A DNA stretch of 64,000 bases from Fratercula arctica (taxonomy: Eukaryota > Chordata > Aves > Charadriiformes > Alcidae), in assembly GCA_947846985.1 (NCBI GenBank), contig CANTUZ010000003.1, forward strand, positions 54,384,096-54,448,095. Direction: 5' to 3'. A program made the position numbers and the translations under genes. Under the pieces are notes generated by a model, which saw only the letters and a program-made list of their open reading frames with translations, searched no databases and was not told the origin of the DNA. Positions 62,150 to 64,000 of this stretch are shown piece after piece (position 1 is the first letter of the stretch; every line of letters starts with the position of its first letter).

Positions 62150-63058
62150 ATGGATTCCCTTTCCATGAACCTTTCAAACCCACGGAGACTTTTTGTACCC
62201 ACAGTCTCCTGTGGCAAGGAGTTACACAGCTGAACTGTAGTTTGAAGAATTATCTCCTTTTGCTCTCCTTGAAACCGCCACTGTTGATTTCATTTGATGT
62301 TATATTGGAAGACAGCAAAAAGATATTCACTATTTGCATCCATCTAGCCACCTAAGATTGTTTAGGCTTCTATCGTGTGCCCTCCCTGGTTTTCTTTTCT
62401 CCCAGACAAAGGCTCCTGGTCTTGTTGACCATTTGTCACATCAAAACTGTTCTGGACTTTGGAGCATCTTTGGTTTTTCCCACCCACTTTTTTGATCTGT
62501 GAGGATGGGGACAGAACAGCACACATTATTCAAATGCAGTCACACTGTGATTCTGTACAGTCACATCACGGTATTTTCTGGTTTGGTCTTCATTTCTTTC
62601 CTAACGTTTGATTTGCTTTTTTAAATGCTACTGAGCACTGAACTGACATTTTCACAGACCTCTCTATAATAACCTCAAGATTGGTTTCCAGAGTGGTAAC
62701 AGCTATTTTGGAGCCTATCATTGCATATGTATAGTTGGGCTTTTTTTTCCCATGTGCATTACTTTACATTTATCAATATTGAATTCAGCTGCCTTTTTAT
62801 TTCCAAGTCATTCTGTATTATGGCATCCCTCTGCAGCTCTCAGCAGTTGGCTTCAAATTTACTTCTTTCAATAACTTAGTATTGTCAGCAAACTTTGTTA
62901 CTTCATCTTGTCCCGCTTTCCAGGTCACTTAGGACTAGATCAATCAGTGTATTCCTGTGGAACTCCACTTGTGATCTTCCTCCACTGGCTTTTATCCTTT
63001 GTGTCCTATCTTTTAACCATTTGTTTCTCTCTGAAAGTACCTTCTTTTTATCCCATTG
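62150..63058 (-). mobile_element. Ancient, degenerate CR1/L3-type LINE fossil
   Basis: On the minus strand, broken reverse-transcriptase sequence is read in order: KWLKDRTQRI, a VEFHR block, then EFNIDKCKVMHMGKKSP, then IAVTTLETNLEVII and QCSVAFKKANQTLGKK, with stops and shifts between them. This is followed by a 3' UTR whose reverse contains cctgtggcaaggagttacac. The series resembles the CR1 group that is abundant in turtles and crocodilians and survives only as old copies in birds. It is much more diverged than the other CR1 copies here. Confidence 0.85.
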
Positions 63059-64000
63059 CAGTTTAGCTTCTTTAGCTTCAGGTTAGCTTTGTCCCACTGA
63101 AAATGCAGCTTAATGACTTTGAGAGGAACGTGAATATTTCTTGCATCTGAAAGCAACCGAGTGGGATGCTATGGAGATAGGACCAAACAGACTCTTCTTT
63201 GTTACGATTCAAAAAATGCCATCTCTCCCAATAATTTTGAGAGGATGCCTGAGACAAATTGTGGCTACATAAGCACGCCCCAAGGATGTCCATACTCAAA
63301 CTGAAGATGCCCACAATATCTTCAGTTGGTAACAAAGAGCGCACCTGGTGGCAAAGATCTAGGTTTGCTCCACATCGGATTTGGGATTCACTGGGACCTG
63401 CTGGAGCTTCCTGGCAGTAGAGGAATATAATTAGCTGTTCTTTGGGAGTGGATTTGTTGATGTGAGTTAATGTCAAGCGAGAGGGAGACTGTGGCCTGCA
63501 GAGATGAGGTCACTGAGATGTGCGGTTGGGAGACAACAGTGGCAGCCCCTGGCAGATTTGCAAACCTGGGAGGAAAACAGTAACGATGGCCTTGGGAAGA
63601 AAGGGCAGTGGAGGGAATTACCAAGAGAGACATTTCACAAGGCAGTTCTGCACTGAATGCCAGAGCAGCAGTGATTTAATGTTAGGGGCGGTCAAACTAA
63701 TGGCAACAAAACATATTTAAAAATACTGAATTGTGAAACTAAAGGGCAAATCCGTAACTGTCACATAGGATTCATTGTTACAAGATATTGCTGAAATGAC
63801 GATTTCAGCAGAGCTCAGATTTAGCATGGGCTAAATCAGCTTGCCTGGTGACAGGTCTGTTTTTTCAACTCTGCTACTGATGTTGCGAAACAGCTTTATC
63901 TAGTGATCATTCCTATCCATCCCCCGTGTCTCCCTGCCTGGTCCTAATATCCTTTTTGATATGCCTGTTCATCCACTAAAGTCTATATCCCTTTCTGGCA
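63059..64000. other. Intergenic sequence to window end
   Basis: No supported gene was found. A 132-codon minus-strand ORF (63078-63476) and its neighbours show no known similarity. The stretch could include the upstream continuation of the old LINE, but no reverse-transcriptase motif was seen. Confidence 0.55.

Noticed and set aside
63078..63476. 132-codon minus-strand ORF as the 5' continuation of the old LINE
   Set aside because: It adjoins the LINE fossil, but its residues show no reverse-transcriptase motif that I can recognise.

Overview
The window is vertebrate nuclear DNA, almost certainly from a bird. Genes are split into short exons with GT-AG introns. The interspersed repeats are mostly CR1 LINE 3' ends, with the tails repeating the ATTCTATG-type octamer that is typical of birds and other sauropsids. 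Two neighbouring genes are recognisable, in the order known from the human 6q25.1 region (PCMT1 next to LRP11). No bacterial-type operons, CRISPR arrays, rRNA or tRNA genes were seen.

Layout: (1) 1-~16.4 kb is the 3' half of PCMT1 on the + strand (protein-L-isoaspartate O-methyltransferase, a protein-repair enzyme). Three internal or terminal coding exons are visible (250-370, 5183-5268, 6788-6967), plus a second, far-downstream last exon (14184-14196). The two 3' ends give proteins ending RWK or RDEL. The 5' exons lie before the window. (2) ~16.4-22.3 kb is intergenic sequence between two convergent genes. (3) 22.3-44.9 kb is the complete LRP11 gene on the - strand: seven coding exons and a 480-residue type I membrane protein with signal peptide, MANSC domain, PKD domain, LDL-receptor class A module, variable stalk, one membrane helix and a short conserved tail. 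Exon 1 sits in a strong CpG island (about 43.56-45.05 kb) that must hold the promoter. (4) 45.1-64 kb, upstream of LRP11, has no exon I can support. It holds CR1 copies, including an old degenerate fossil, a four-unit minisatellite, and two stretches that look like candidate conserved regulatory or structured elements (about 48.1-48.6 kb and 50.1-50.5 kb).

The two genes are not known to share a pathway. PCMT1 acts on damaged aspartyl residues in the cytosol; LRP11 is a poorly understood cell-surface protein. Their adjacency is conserved synteny rather than functional coupling. All exon borders were read by eye from reading frame, splice-site consensus and protein similarity recalled from knowledge; no alignment or search was run. 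No clear new biological system was found. The most unusual unexplained structure is the group of paired inverted sequences at 50289-50439.
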